Part shown: positions 1 to 5,904 of the stretch, in pieces
Layout of the letters: each line of letters opens with the position of its first letter
Position numbering within the stretch: position 1 is the first letter of the stretch
DNA from: an uncultured Gemmatimonadota bacterium
GTDB taxonomy: Bacteria > Gemmatimonadota > Gemmatimonadetes > Gemmatimonadales > GWC2-71-9
Direction of reading: 5' to 3'
NCBI GenBank assembly: GCA_946480845.1
Contig: CAMLLJ010000159.1
Location: 1 to 6,520 of the forward strand
DNA: 6,520 bases
The notes under the pieces: model-generated
What the model was told of the DNA's origin: nothing
The model's input: only the letters and a program-made list of their open reading frames with translations
Databases searched by the model: none
Translations under genes and position numbers: made by a program

Positions 1-47
1 ACGTTCATCTGGCAGCCGTAGGTCTCGATGTAGACGCGCTTGGCCAT
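1..47 (-). CDS. miaB: MiaB, tRNA 2-methylthio-N6-isopentenyladenosine synthase (N-terminus only)
   Basis: Only the first 15 codons and two bases of the next are present; the rest lies beyond the left edge. The start is ATG at 47..45, and the visible peptide is MAKRVYIETYGCQMN. The YIETYGCQMN stretch is the hallmark opening of MiaB in the UPF0004/methylthiotransferase family. Its Cys (residue 12) is the first of three cysteines that hold the auxiliary iron-sulfur cluster. The related enzymes begin differently (RimO with a 'SLGCPKN'-like motif, MtaB with 'ALGCKVN'), so MiaB is the best call. MiaB is a radical-SAM enzyme that adds a methylthio group to i6A37 in tRNAs reading codons that start with U. 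No clear Shine-Dalgarno sequence is visible just upstream. The gene follows the outer-membrane protein gene on the same strand after 40 bp and may be the last member of that transcription unit. The radical-SAM domain cannot be checked here. Confidence 0.85.
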   Translation of the reverse strand, partial: MAKRVYIETYGCQMN

Positions 48-63
48 GCGAAAAGATAGTGGG

Positions 64-84
64 ACGGGGCGGGATCGGCCCCGT
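64..84 (-). repeat. GC-rich hairpin between the barrel gene and miaB
   Basis: A perfect 7-bp inverted repeat (ACGGGGC at 64-70, GCCCCGT at 78-84) encloses a 7-base loop. It starts four bases after the stop codon of the outer-membrane protein gene. On the minus strand a short CTTTT run follows about eight bases after the stem, just before the miaB start. That distance and the short T run make it a poor intrinsic terminator. It could be a weak or partial terminator, an mRNA 3'-end stabiliser, or a leader structure affecting miaB translation. The role is inference; only the structure is seen. Confidence 0.4.
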
Positions 85-87
85 GCG

Positions 88-1239
88 CTAAGGTCGAACG
101 GTGACGCCCACCCCGATGAGCCAGGCGCCCTCGCTGTGGCCCCCGGAGGCCCGGCGCCAGACGCGCTCGACGGAGAGGTCGATCCCGGCGTGGTCGATCC
201 CGGCCCGGTCCTGCGCAAAGCGGAACCCGCTGCCGATGGCCACCCCCACCTCATGGGCCTGCGCGCCGTTCTCGACCGGGAACGGCAGGGTCGCGTACCG
301 TGCGCCCAGGCGGATCGGGCGCTGCTGCGGGCGGCGCGGGCTGCGGATGAGCTCGGCGCCGGCCGCGATCTCCACCGTGTTGCGTGCCCCCGTTCCGCCC
401 ATCGCCCGGAGGTCGGCGTCGGCGCTGCCCCAGCGGTGGGTGACCACGTGCGTCCCGATATCGAGCCGCGCCGTCGGCCGCCAGCGGAATCCGCCGCCGA
501 AGGCGACGGGCAGGTCCACGTCGCCCACGTGGGTCGAGTCCCGCTCGATCGATGCATCCCCGTCCATCCGGAACAGGGCCGATACGGTGAGGCCCCCGCC
601 GAGCGGCCGGCTCAGTCCCGCGGATACGCCGATCCCGGAATAGGCGATCTCCGCGCGCTCCCGGACCGGTGCATAGCTCGTGTCCTCGAAGACCCGGCGC
701 ACTTCGTTCCGCGTCGAGCCGGTGATCACGTGAAATCCCGCGCCGAGCGTCCACCCGGCGGCCCGGTAGGCCCCCGCGAGCCGGAGGTCGCTGATGCCGC
801 CGAGCGAAGTCAGCGTGTCGAACACCGGCACCGGCACCCCGCGGAGCACCACTACGTCCTCGGAGGCGAGCGCGAAATCGCGGTCGGTGTAGGTCGAGAA
901 GCTCGCGGCCAGGGCCAGCGGAATCCTCCGGAGCGGCCCGCCGATCATCACCTGGGGAAACCGCGTGTTCCGGCCCGACTCGCTGCGGTCGCCGATCGAC
1001 GAGCTGCGGAAGTTCTGCAGCCCGGTGAACGAGGCGCTCATCACCGGCTGCTCGATGAGCGAGGCGGGGTTGACGCTCGATCCAGGGTCGAACATCGAGA
1101 AGCCGCCACCCGTCCCCATGGCGCGCACCGAGCTGTGGCGGCCGGGCAGCCCGAGCCCGCTCACGCCGAACTGGGACGACTGCGCGGCGAGCGTGGCGGG
1201 GGCCGCAAGGCACGCGGCGATCAGGAGGAGTCGGCGCAC
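88..1239 (-). CDS. Predicted outer-membrane beta-barrel protein, PorV/FadL-like, unknown substrate
   Basis: A 383-aa protein with a Sec signal peptide: RR at residues 2-3, a hydrophobic run at 4-18, and probable cleavage after Ala19 before Gln20. The mature start carries an RAMGTGGGF...NPASL block (residues 39-61). It resembles the 'ARAMGMGGA...NPAGL' opening of PorV/UPF0164 and FadL-type barrels. The rest alternates polar and apolar residues with Gly-rich turns, as expected for many beta strands in the outer membrane. It ends VGVTVRP, without the usual C-terminal aromatic residue. The GTG start directly abuts the TAA stop of the lipoprotein gene, with a GAGG ribosome site eight bases upstream. 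This supports the start and co-translation with the lipoprotein. No substrate can be assigned. Partnership with the adjacent lipoprotein is an inference from gene order. I am confident of envelope location, moderately so of the barrel family. Confidence 0.72.
   Translation of the reverse strand: MRRLLLIAACLAAPATLAAQSSQFGVSGLGLPGRHSSVRAMGTGGGFSMFDPGSSVNPASLIEQPVMSASFTGLQNFRSSSIGDRSESGRNTRFPQVMIGGPLRRIPLALAASFSTYTDRDFALASEDVVVLRGVPVPVFDTLTSLGGISDLRLAGAYRAAGWTLGAGFHVITGSTRNEVRRVFEDTSYAPVRERAEIAYSGIGVSAGLSRPLGGGLTVSALFRMDGDASIERDSTHVGDVDLPVAFGGGFRWRPTARLDIGTHVVTHRWGSADADLRAMGGTGARNTVEIAAGAELIRSPRRPQQRPIRLGARYATLPFPVENGAQAHEVGVAIGSGFRFAQDRAGIDHAGIDLSVERVWRRASGGHSEGAWLIGVGVTVRP
177..204. repeat. 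13-bp direct repeat, in-frame 15-bp tandem duplication inside the barrel gene
   Basis: The 13-mer GGTCGATCCCGGC occurs at 177-189 and again at 192-204, a spacing of 15 bases (five codons). In the barrel protein this gives AGIDH followed by AGIDL (residues 346-355), close to the C-terminus. It looks like a small replication-slippage duplication that kept the reading frame. It probably lengthens a strand or loop by five residues. Confidence 0.6.
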
Positions 1240-2454
1240 TTACTGGGCCTCGAAGCGGTACGGGAGGGCGTAGGTGAGGTGCAGCGTCGGGATCGCACCC
1301 GGCGTCCGGCTCGAGCCGAACTGCACGAAGGCGTAGGTCGAGGCCTCGGGGCTCATCGCCAGGAAGAACGCCGTCGGCGGACGGCTCGCCGTGTTCCAGA
1401 GCCGGGCGACGGCGGTGACCTCGACGAAGATGGAATCGCCGTTGCCGACGCTGAGCAGCTGGCTCCGCACCAGCGACTCGGTGGAGATGCGCGGCGACTT
1501 GGGGCCCAGGTCGGAGAAGATCCCCCGCACGTCGAGCAGTGCCGAATCGACCGGGAGCCCGGTCACCGGGCCCACCGGCACGAGCTGCAGCGTGGCCCGG
1601 ATGATCTGCGCCGAGTCCCGGAGCCGGCTCGGAAGGTTGAAGCGGAGGATCGCGCGCGACGAGGGCGCGCCGCCCACGCTGATCAGGTCGGGCGGCTGCG
1701 AGGTCACCGGCGTCTGGTCCACGAACCCGTCGTAGGCCACGATGCGCGGCAGCCCCTGCACCACCGTGGTGTCGGGACGCGTCACCTTCACCCAGCTCAC
1801 GAACGACGGGCCGGGCAGCCCCGTCGCTGCCGAGGACAGCATGACGCCGGTGGGCTGCGCGGCCGTGACCCGGTAGGCGAGCCGGAGGACGTTGTCATCG
1901 GCCTCGGTGAAGGCGACGCGCGCGAGGTCGGGGCCGGCCAGCACGACGCGGATCGGGCCCGACGTGAAGTCGTCCGCGATGGGGACGCTCCGGATCAGGC
2001 TCTCCGGCGTGAGGACGGCATCGACCTCGGCGTAGGTCGTCGCGGTGTCCACCGCGACCGTGGCCGGCAGCTTGAAGAACTCGAGAGCCAGCCCGGTGAC
2101 CGCGGGATCGCGCCGCTCGAGCGTGACGCCGAGGATGACGGAGTCCACCAGGAAGGCGAAGGCGGTGTCGCGCACCGTGATCGAATCGCCGCGGCGGGCA
2201 AAGCGGGCGACGCCGATGAGCTGCTCCCCGGCCCCGCCGTTGGCGACCAGGAGCCGGGTGCCCTCGCCCGTCTGCACGAAGCCCGTATAGGTGCTGTCGA
2301 GCACGGCATCGAGCACCGTGTCGGCAACCACCAGGTTGTCCGACGGGCAGAGCCCGGGACAGTCGCCGGGGGCGGTCAGGTCCTCCTGGCAGGAGGCGAT
2401 GCCGAGGGCGAGAGCCGCGAGCGCGACGATCGGGAGAAGCCGGCTGAAGGTCAC
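1240..2454 (-). CDS. Secreted lipoprotein with DNRLRE/CBM96-like beta-sandwich region, function unknown
   Basis: A 404-aa protein starting at GTG 2454. The first 21 residues form a lipoprotein signal peptide ending in the lipobox IASC, so Cys22 should be lipidated. Cys32 and Cys36 (CPGLC) sit in the linker and could form a disulfide. The rest is beta-rich and low in Lys. Residues about 256-395 resemble the DNRLRE/CBM96-type sandwich: [11 protein letters not shown] then ATLQL (265-291), [11 protein letters not shown] (344-354) and a closing PTLHLTY (389-395). An earlier stretch (66-128) has a similar layout and may be a first diverged copy. The frame stays open upstream to 2586, but a signal peptide beginning at 2454, a GGAG site eight bases before it and the 4-base GTGA overlap with cdd decide this start. 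The TAA stop touches the GTG of the barrel gene. It may be an outer-membrane-anchored partner of that barrel (inference). Confidence 0.7.
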   Translation of the reverse strand: MTFSRLLPIVALAALALGIASCQEDLTAPGDCPGLCPSDNLVVADTVLDAVLDSTYTGFVQTGEGTRLLVANGGAGEQLIGVARFARRGDSITVRDTAFAFLVDSVILGVTLERRDPAVTGLALEFFKLPATVAVDTATTYAEVDAVLTPESLIRSVPIADDFTSGPIRVVLAGPDLARVAFTEADDNVLRLAYRVTAAQPTGVMLSSAATGLPGPSFVSWVKVTRPDTTVVQGLPRIVAYDGFVDQTPVTSQPPDLISVGGAPSSRAILRFNLPSRLRDSAQIIRATLQLVPVGPVTGLPVDSALLDVRGIFSDLGPKSPRISTESLVRSQLLSVGNGDSIFVEVTAVARLWNTASRPPTAFFLAMSPEASTYAFVQFGSSRTPGAIPTLHLTYALPYRFEAQ

Positions 2455-2837
2455 GCGAGCTGCTCCGGACCGAAGGCGAGGGGAAGAAGGTCGGCGAGGC
2501 TTGCCCGGCGCGAGGTGTCCGGACCGGCCAGCACCAGCTCGAGCGATGGGCCGAACTCCGCCAGCACCTGGCGGCAGGCGCCGCACGGCGCCGCCGGCGG
2601 CTCGAGGTCGGTCACCACGGCGGCACGCCGGAGCCGCCGCGCGCCCGCGCTGATCGCGGCGGCCACGGCGGCGCGCTCGGCGCAGATGGTGAGGCCGTAC
2701 GAGGCGTTCTCGATGTTGCAGCCGGCGTAGATGGCGCCGTCCTCCGCCTCGACCGCCGCCCCGACCCGGAACCTCGAGTAGGGGGCATAGGCGTGCTGCT
2801 GGGCGGCCCGCGCGGCCGCCACCAGGGGATCAGTCAC
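2451..2837 (-). CDS. cdd: Cytidine deaminase (tetrameric, zinc-dependent)
   Basis: Cdd hydrolytically deaminates cytidine and deoxycytidine to uridine and deoxyuridine in the cytosol, part of pyrimidine salvage. The 128-aa length is typical of the small homotetrameric class. Visible motifs are [10 protein letters not shown] (20-29), the ribose-binding CNIENASYG (40-48), the active-site CAER with zinc ligand Cys52 and proton-shuttling Glu54, and PCGACRQ with zinc ligands Cys85 and Cys88. Three cysteines, rather than the His-Cys-Cys set of dimeric enzymes, fit the tetrameric type. The spacing matches the Bacillus subtilis enzyme (Cys53, Glu55, Cys86, Cys89) shifted by one. The GTG start overlaps the deoB stop by four bases (GTGA), with GAGG seven bases upstream. 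The stop overlaps the next GTG in the same way. Translation is therefore probably coupled on both sides. Confidence 0.96.
   Translation of the reverse strand: MTDPLVAAARAAQQHAYAPYSRFRVGAAVEAEDGAIYAGCNIENASYGLTICAERAAVAAAISAGARRLRRAAVVTDLEPPAAPCGACRQVLAEFGPSLELVLAGPDTSRRASLADLLPLAFGPEQLA
2463..2466 (-). promoter_or_regulatory. Ribosome binding site (GGAG) of the lipoprotein gene
   Basis: GGAG lies within the end of cdd, eight bases before the GTG at 2454. It supports this start over the longer upstream reading frame, because a lipoprotein signal peptide begins exactly there. Confidence 0.6.
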
Positions 2838-4000
2838 TCCATGACCTCATGCAGGAACGAAGTGCCCGCCGCGAGCGGCGGCACGCCGAGATACTCGGCG
2901 ACGGTCTGCCCGATGTCGGCGAACGTCGCGCGACGGCCCAGCGCGCGCGGCCGGACCCTGGGGCCGAGCACGAGCAGGGGTACCACTTCGCGCGAGTGGT
3001 CGGTGGACGGCGTCGTGGGATCGTTGCCGTGGTCCGCCGTAAAGATAATGAGGTCGTCCTCCCTCACCCCCGCGAGCAGCTTCGGCAGCCGCGCATCCAG
3101 CTCGGCGAGGCCGCGCACGAAGCCGGGCACGTCGTTGCGGTGGCCCCAGCTCTGGTCGAACTCGATCACGTTCACGAACAGGAGCCCGCGCGTCATGGAC
3201 GCCAGCGCCCCCTCGATCAGCACATAGGCCTCGGCGTTGGTCGCCGCATGCACCGACGTGATGCCCCGGCCCGCGAACAGGTCGTCCACCTTCCCCACCC
3301 CTACTCGGGGCACCTCCCGCTCGTGCAGGTGATCGAGCAGCGTCGGCGCGGGCGGCTCGAGGCTGAAGTCCTTTCGCGCCGCCGTCCGCTCCCACCTGCC
3401 GCTGCTGCCGCGGAAGGGCCGCGCGATCACACGGGACACGCCATGCTCGCCGGTGAGCAGCTCGCGCGCCGTGCGGCAGGCCGCATACAGCTCCTCGAGC
3501 GGCACGGCGTCCTCGTGCGCGGCGACCTGGAAGACGCTGTCCGCGGAGGTGTAGACGATCCAGTTCCCGGTGGCCAGGTGCTGGTCGCCGAACCGGTCGA
3601 GCACGGCCGTTCCGGAGGCCGCGATGTTGGCGAGCACTCCGCGTCCGGTCCGCCGCGCGAAAGCCTCGACGACCGGGGCCGGGAAGCCGTCCGGATAGGT
3701 CGGAAACGGCCGCTCCAGCAGGAGGCCGCAGATCTCCCAGTGTCCGGTCGTGCTGTCCTTGCCGGGGCTGGCGGGCTCGCACACCCCCCAGGCGGCTCGT
3801 GGCCGCTCGGCCGCGGGGACGCCCGCGAGCGGCGCACAGCAGCCCAGGCCGAGCGCCGCGAGGTTCGGCATGTCGAGCCCGCCGGCGGCGCGGGACACGT
3901 TGCCGAGGGTGTCGCTGCCGGTGTCGCCGTAGGCGTCGGTGTCCGCGGCGGCTCCGATGCCGAGCCCGTCGAGCACGATGATTGCTGCGCGGCGGGCCAT
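2834..4000 (-). CDS. deoB: Phosphopentomutase
   Basis: DeoB interconverts ribose-1-phosphate or deoxyribose-1-phosphate and the 5-phosphates, linking nucleoside phosphorolysis to the pentose phosphate pathway or deoxyribose aldolase. The 388-aa length is normal. It belongs to the alkaline phosphatase superfamily: VLDGLGIG gives metal ligand Asp11, [10 protein letters not shown] gives the phosphorylated nucleophile Thr85, [11 protein letters not shown] gives Asp282 and His287, FTADHGN gives Asp323 and His324, and TDHSRE gives His335. The late ligands match the Bacillus cereus enzyme (Thr85, Asp286, His291, Asp327, His328, His339) at a constant shift of four, so all di-manganese ligands are intact. 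The middle, roughly 100-215, would be the cap domain. The frame is open far upstream into alr, but the protein family begins at the ATG at 4000, which overlaps the alr stop by one base (TGATG). The ribosome site there is weak (GGAG, 11 bases away), so coupling to alr is likely. Confidence 0.96.
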   Translation of the reverse strand: MARRAAIIVLDGLGIGAAADTDAYGDTGSDTLGNVSRAAGGLDMPNLAALGLGCCAPLAGVPAAERPRAAWGVCEPASPGKDSTTGHWEICGLLLERPFPTYPDGFPAPVVEAFARRTGRGVLANIAASGTAVLDRFGDQHLATGNWIVYTSADSVFQVAAHEDAVPLEELYAACRTARELLTGEHGVSRVIARPFRGSSGRWERTAARKDFSLEPPAPTLLDHLHEREVPRVGVGKVDDLFAGRGITSVHAATNAEAYVLIEGALASMTRGLLFVNVIEFDQSWGHRNDVPGFVRGLAELDARLPKLLAGVREDDLIIFTADHGNDPTTPSTDHSREVVPLLVLGPRVRPRALGRRATFADIGQTVAEYLGVPPLAAGTSFLHEVME

Positions 4001-5076
4001 CAGCAGCGGCGCTCCACCCGCGGGCCCAGCGCGGTCAGCAGCTCGTAGCTGACGGTTCCCGCGGCGCCGGCCTGCTCGTCGAGCGTGATGGCGCCTCCGT
4101 AGAACGTGGCCACGTCGCCGATCCCGACGTCGTCCCCCGCCTCGAGCATGGTCATGTCCATCGTCACCGACCCCCGGATCGGCACGCGCCGGCCGTTGAG
4201 CTCCGCCATGCCCCGGTTGCCGAGGCTTCGGCGCAGGCCGTCGGCGTAGCCCACCGCCACGGTGGCGATCGTCGTGGCCGAAGGCGCGCGCCAGGTGCTC
4301 CCATAGCTCACCGATTCGCCGGCCGGGATCTGGCGCACCGCGATCACCCGGCCGCGGAGCGCCGCGACCGGCTCCGGATCGGCCGGGCCGGCGCGGCCGC
4401 CGTAGAGGAAGATGCCCGGCCGCACCATGTCGGCGGCATACCGGGTTCCCTGGAGCGCTGCGGCGCTGTTGGCGGCATGCACGAGCAGCGGCCTCGGCCC
4501 GAGCGCCGCGACGGCATGGCCGAACCGTTCCCACTGCACGCCGGTCGCCGCCGCGTCCTCGTCGGCGGAATGAAAATGCGTGCACGCCCCCTCGTAGCCC
4601 GATGCACCGGCGAGCAGTGAACGCGCCGCTCCCAGCATCTCGGGATCGTCGTGGGACAGGCCTGCCCGCGACATTCCCGTATCGATCCCGACGTGGAACG
4701 GCCGGTCCGGATTCGCGGAGATCCACGCGGCAATCGCCGCCACGTCGCCGAGCACCGGCGTCACGGCGTCGCGACGCAGCGCGGCGAACCATCCGGGAGG
4801 GGCGGGCGTGGTGAGCAGGATCCGGCGCTCGATCCCCGCGGCCCGCAGCTCGGCACCTTCCTCCGGCGCCGCAACGCCATACCCCCACGGGTCGAGCGGT
4901 TCGAGCGCCCGCGCCACCAGGATGGCGCCAAGCCCGTAGCCGTTAGCTTTGACCATCGGCAGGAGGCGCGCGCGCGAGACGTCGGCGACCCGGCGCGCGT
5001 TGGCGGCGAGCGCGCCGAGACCGATGTCGACCCAGGCGCGGTCGGTGGCGTTGGCGGCGGAGGAATGGGTGACCAC
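4000..5076 (-). CDS. alr: Alanine racemase (PLP fold-type III)
   Basis: Alr interconverts L- and D-alanine, supplying D-alanine for peptidoglycan, in the cytosol. At 358 aa it is slightly short for the family. The N-terminal PLP barrel carries the Schiff-base lysine in MVKANGYGLG (Lys43). DTGMSRAG (132-139) holds Arg137. MVRPGIFLYG (217-226) supplies Arg219, which contacts the PLP ring nitrogen. The C-terminal beta domain has the catalytic tyrosine in VSYGSTW (Tyr258) and MDMTM (306-310) with the substrate-contacting Met306, ending SYELLTALGPRV (343-354). Two departures stand out: the Lys that is normally carbamylated, seven residues before the Arg, is Gly130, and the usual YGHG is YGLG. GTG 5076 is the only standard start before an in-frame stop at 5109..5107. 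No Shine-Dalgarno site precedes it. It heads the minus-strand operon. Confidence 0.93.
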   Translation of the reverse strand: MVTHSSAANATDRAWVDIGLGALAANARRVADVSRARLLPMVKANGYGLGAILVARALEPLDPWGYGVAAPEEGAELRAAGIERRILLTTPAPPGWFAALRRDAVTPVLGDVAAIAAWISANPDRPFHVGIDTGMSRAGLSHDDPEMLGAARSLLAGASGYEGACTHFHSADEDAAATGVQWERFGHAVAALGPRPLLVHAANSAAALQGTRYAADMVRPGIFLYGGRAGPADPEPVAALRGRVIAVRQIPAGESVSYGSTWRAPSATTIATVAVGYADGLRRSLGNRGMAELNGRRVPIRGSVTMDMTMLEAGDDVGIGDVATFYGGAITLDEQAGAAGTVSYELLTALGPRVERRC

Positions 5077-5086
5077 GGCGGCGCGA

Positions 5087-5116
5087 ATGATACCCGGCCC
5101 CGGAGACTAAATGCAA
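5087..5116 (-). promoter_or_regulatory. Candidate promoter of the alr-deoB-cdd operon
   Basis: In the 34-bp gap between the divergent alr and mazG genes, the minus strand carries TATCAT at 5092..5087, five of six matches to a sigma-70 -10 box. TTGCAT at 5116..5111, 18 bases upstream, matches only the TTG half of a -35 box and covers the mazG start codon. Transcription would begin near 5080, leaving about four or five bases before the alr GTG, so the message would be nearly leaderless. This agrees with the lack of a ribosome binding site. It is a by-eye prediction. Confidence 0.35.
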
Positions 5117-5896
5117 GACAGATCAGCGCTTGGACGCGTCATGGAGGTGGTGCGGGACCTCCGCCTCCGCTGCGCCTGGGACCGGGTGCAGACGCGCGAG
5201 ACCCTGCGGCCCTACCTGGTCGAGGAGGTGCTCGAGCTGGACCACGCCCTCGGCGAGGGCGACGCGGCGGCGATCCGCGACGAAACCGGCGACCTCCTGC
5301 TCCACCTGGCCTGGCAGCTCGTGCTGGGCGAGGAGCTGGGGGAGTTCACCGCCGACGAAATTGCCGGGAGGGTCGAGCGCAAGATGCAGCGGCGGCATCC
5401 GCACCTGTTCGACCTCGGCCCGGCCGAGCCGTGGGAACAGGTCAAGCGGAAGGAGCGGCAGGGCGGTGCGCTCGACGGGCTGCCGACGCGGCTCCCCGCC
5501 CTGCTCGCCGCCTACCGGCTGCAGGAGCGGGCGGCCTCGGTCGGCTTCGACTGGCCCGATGCAGCCGGGCCGCTGGAGAAGGTGCGCGAGGAGGCGGACG
5601 AAGTGGCGGCGGAGATTGCGGCAGGGCGGACGGAAGCCCTGCCGGACGAAATCGGGGACCTGCTCTTTGCGGTGGTGAACCTGGCGCGGAAGGCGGGCAT
5701 CGAGCCCGGGGCGGCGCTCGAGCGGGCCAACCGGAAATTCGTCGATCGCTTCCGCCGGGTGGAGCGCCTCGCCGGCGAGCGCGGGCTGGCCATGGAAGGC
5801 GCGGGCCTCGAAGCGCTCGACCGGCTCTGGGACGAAGTGAAGCGCGCGCCGCGCGCCGTCAGCCCTTCGCCAGCGTCCGGGACAGGTCCCCGGTAA
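5111..5896 (+). CDS. mazG: MazG nucleoside triphosphate pyrophosphohydrolase
   Basis: MazG hydrolyses NTPs and dNTPs to monophosphates and pyrophosphate, cleaning the nucleotide pool and influencing (p)ppGpp-related stress responses. The 261-aa length equals the two-domain Escherichia coli type (about 263). The first domain has CAWDRVQT (21-28; usually CPWD), the Mg-binding EEVLE (38-42) and ETGD (58-61), then KMQRRHPHLF (91-100). The second has VGFDWP (144-149), EEADE (160-164) and DEIGDLLFAVVNLARK (179-194). Both carry the ExxE...ExxD metal-binding set. The family core ends at LDRLWDEVKR; the last 16 residues are a Pro/Ser/Ala-rich tail encoded largely inside the overlap with the opposite gene. 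The ATG start has GGAG five bases upstream. It is divergent from alr and convergent with the small gene at 5859. No mazE or mazF lies beside it. Confidence 0.95.
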   Translation: MQDRSALGRVMEVVRDLRLRCAWDRVQTRETLRPYLVEEVLELDHALGEGDAAAIRDETGDLLLHLAWQLVLGEELGEFTADEIAGRVERKMQRRHPHLFDLGPAEPWEQVKRKERQGGALDGLPTRLPALLAAYRLQERAASVGFDWPDAAGPLEKVREEADEVAAEIAAGRTEALPDEIGDLLFAVVNLARKAGIEPGAALERANRKFVDRFRRVERLAGERGLAMEGAGLEALDRLWDEVKRAPRAVSPSPASGTGPR

Positions 5897-5904
5897 CGGC
5901 GCGC
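5851..5904. repeat. Inverted repeat over the convergent ends of mazG and the small helical gene
   Basis: GCGCGCCGT (5851-5859) and ACGGCGCGC (5896-5904) form a perfect 9-bp stem around a 36-base loop. Within the loop CCGGG (5877-5881) and CCCGG (5889-5893) form a second small stem. The inner edges of the outer arms fall on the two stop codons: the left arm ends on the first base of the minus-strand gene's stop, and the right arm begins on the last base of the mazG TAA. There is no T run on either side, so it is not a standard intrinsic terminator. It might block or terminate both convergent transcripts, or be chance in GC-rich DNA. Confidence 0.35.

Noticed and set aside
1210..1239. Cys10 in the barrel protein's signal peptide (LIAAC) as a lipobox
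   Set aside because: Only about six hydrophobic residues precede it, too short for a lipoprotein signal. The hydrophobic segment continues to a normal cleavage site near Ala19.
2455..2586. A 44-residue N-terminal extension of the lipoprotein
   Set aside because: It is an Arg/Pro/Gly-rich shadow of cdd and would bury the lipoprotein signal peptide. The GTG at 2454 has a ribosome site and a GTGA overlap.
40..2730. A very long plus-strand open frame (896 codons) opposite the barrel, lipoprotein and cdd genes
   Set aside because: Its translation is Arg/Gly/Ala/His-rich with no family motif, and the minus strand has clear signal peptides and the Cdd zinc motifs. Long stop-free antisense frames are expected at this GC content.
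2849..4048. A 399-codon plus-strand open frame opposite deoB
   Set aside because: It is the antisense shadow of a phosphopentomutase with all catalytic residues intact.
4001..4888. A long N-terminal extension of deoB reading through alr
   Set aside because: The extension is an out-of-frame Arg-rich shadow of alr. The phosphopentomutase family begins at the ATG at 4000.
5111..5896. mazG as part of a MazEF toxin-antitoxin locus
   Set aside because: No mazE, mazF or relA is adjacent; the neighbours are alr and an unrelated small gene. This is a stand-alone housekeeping MazG.
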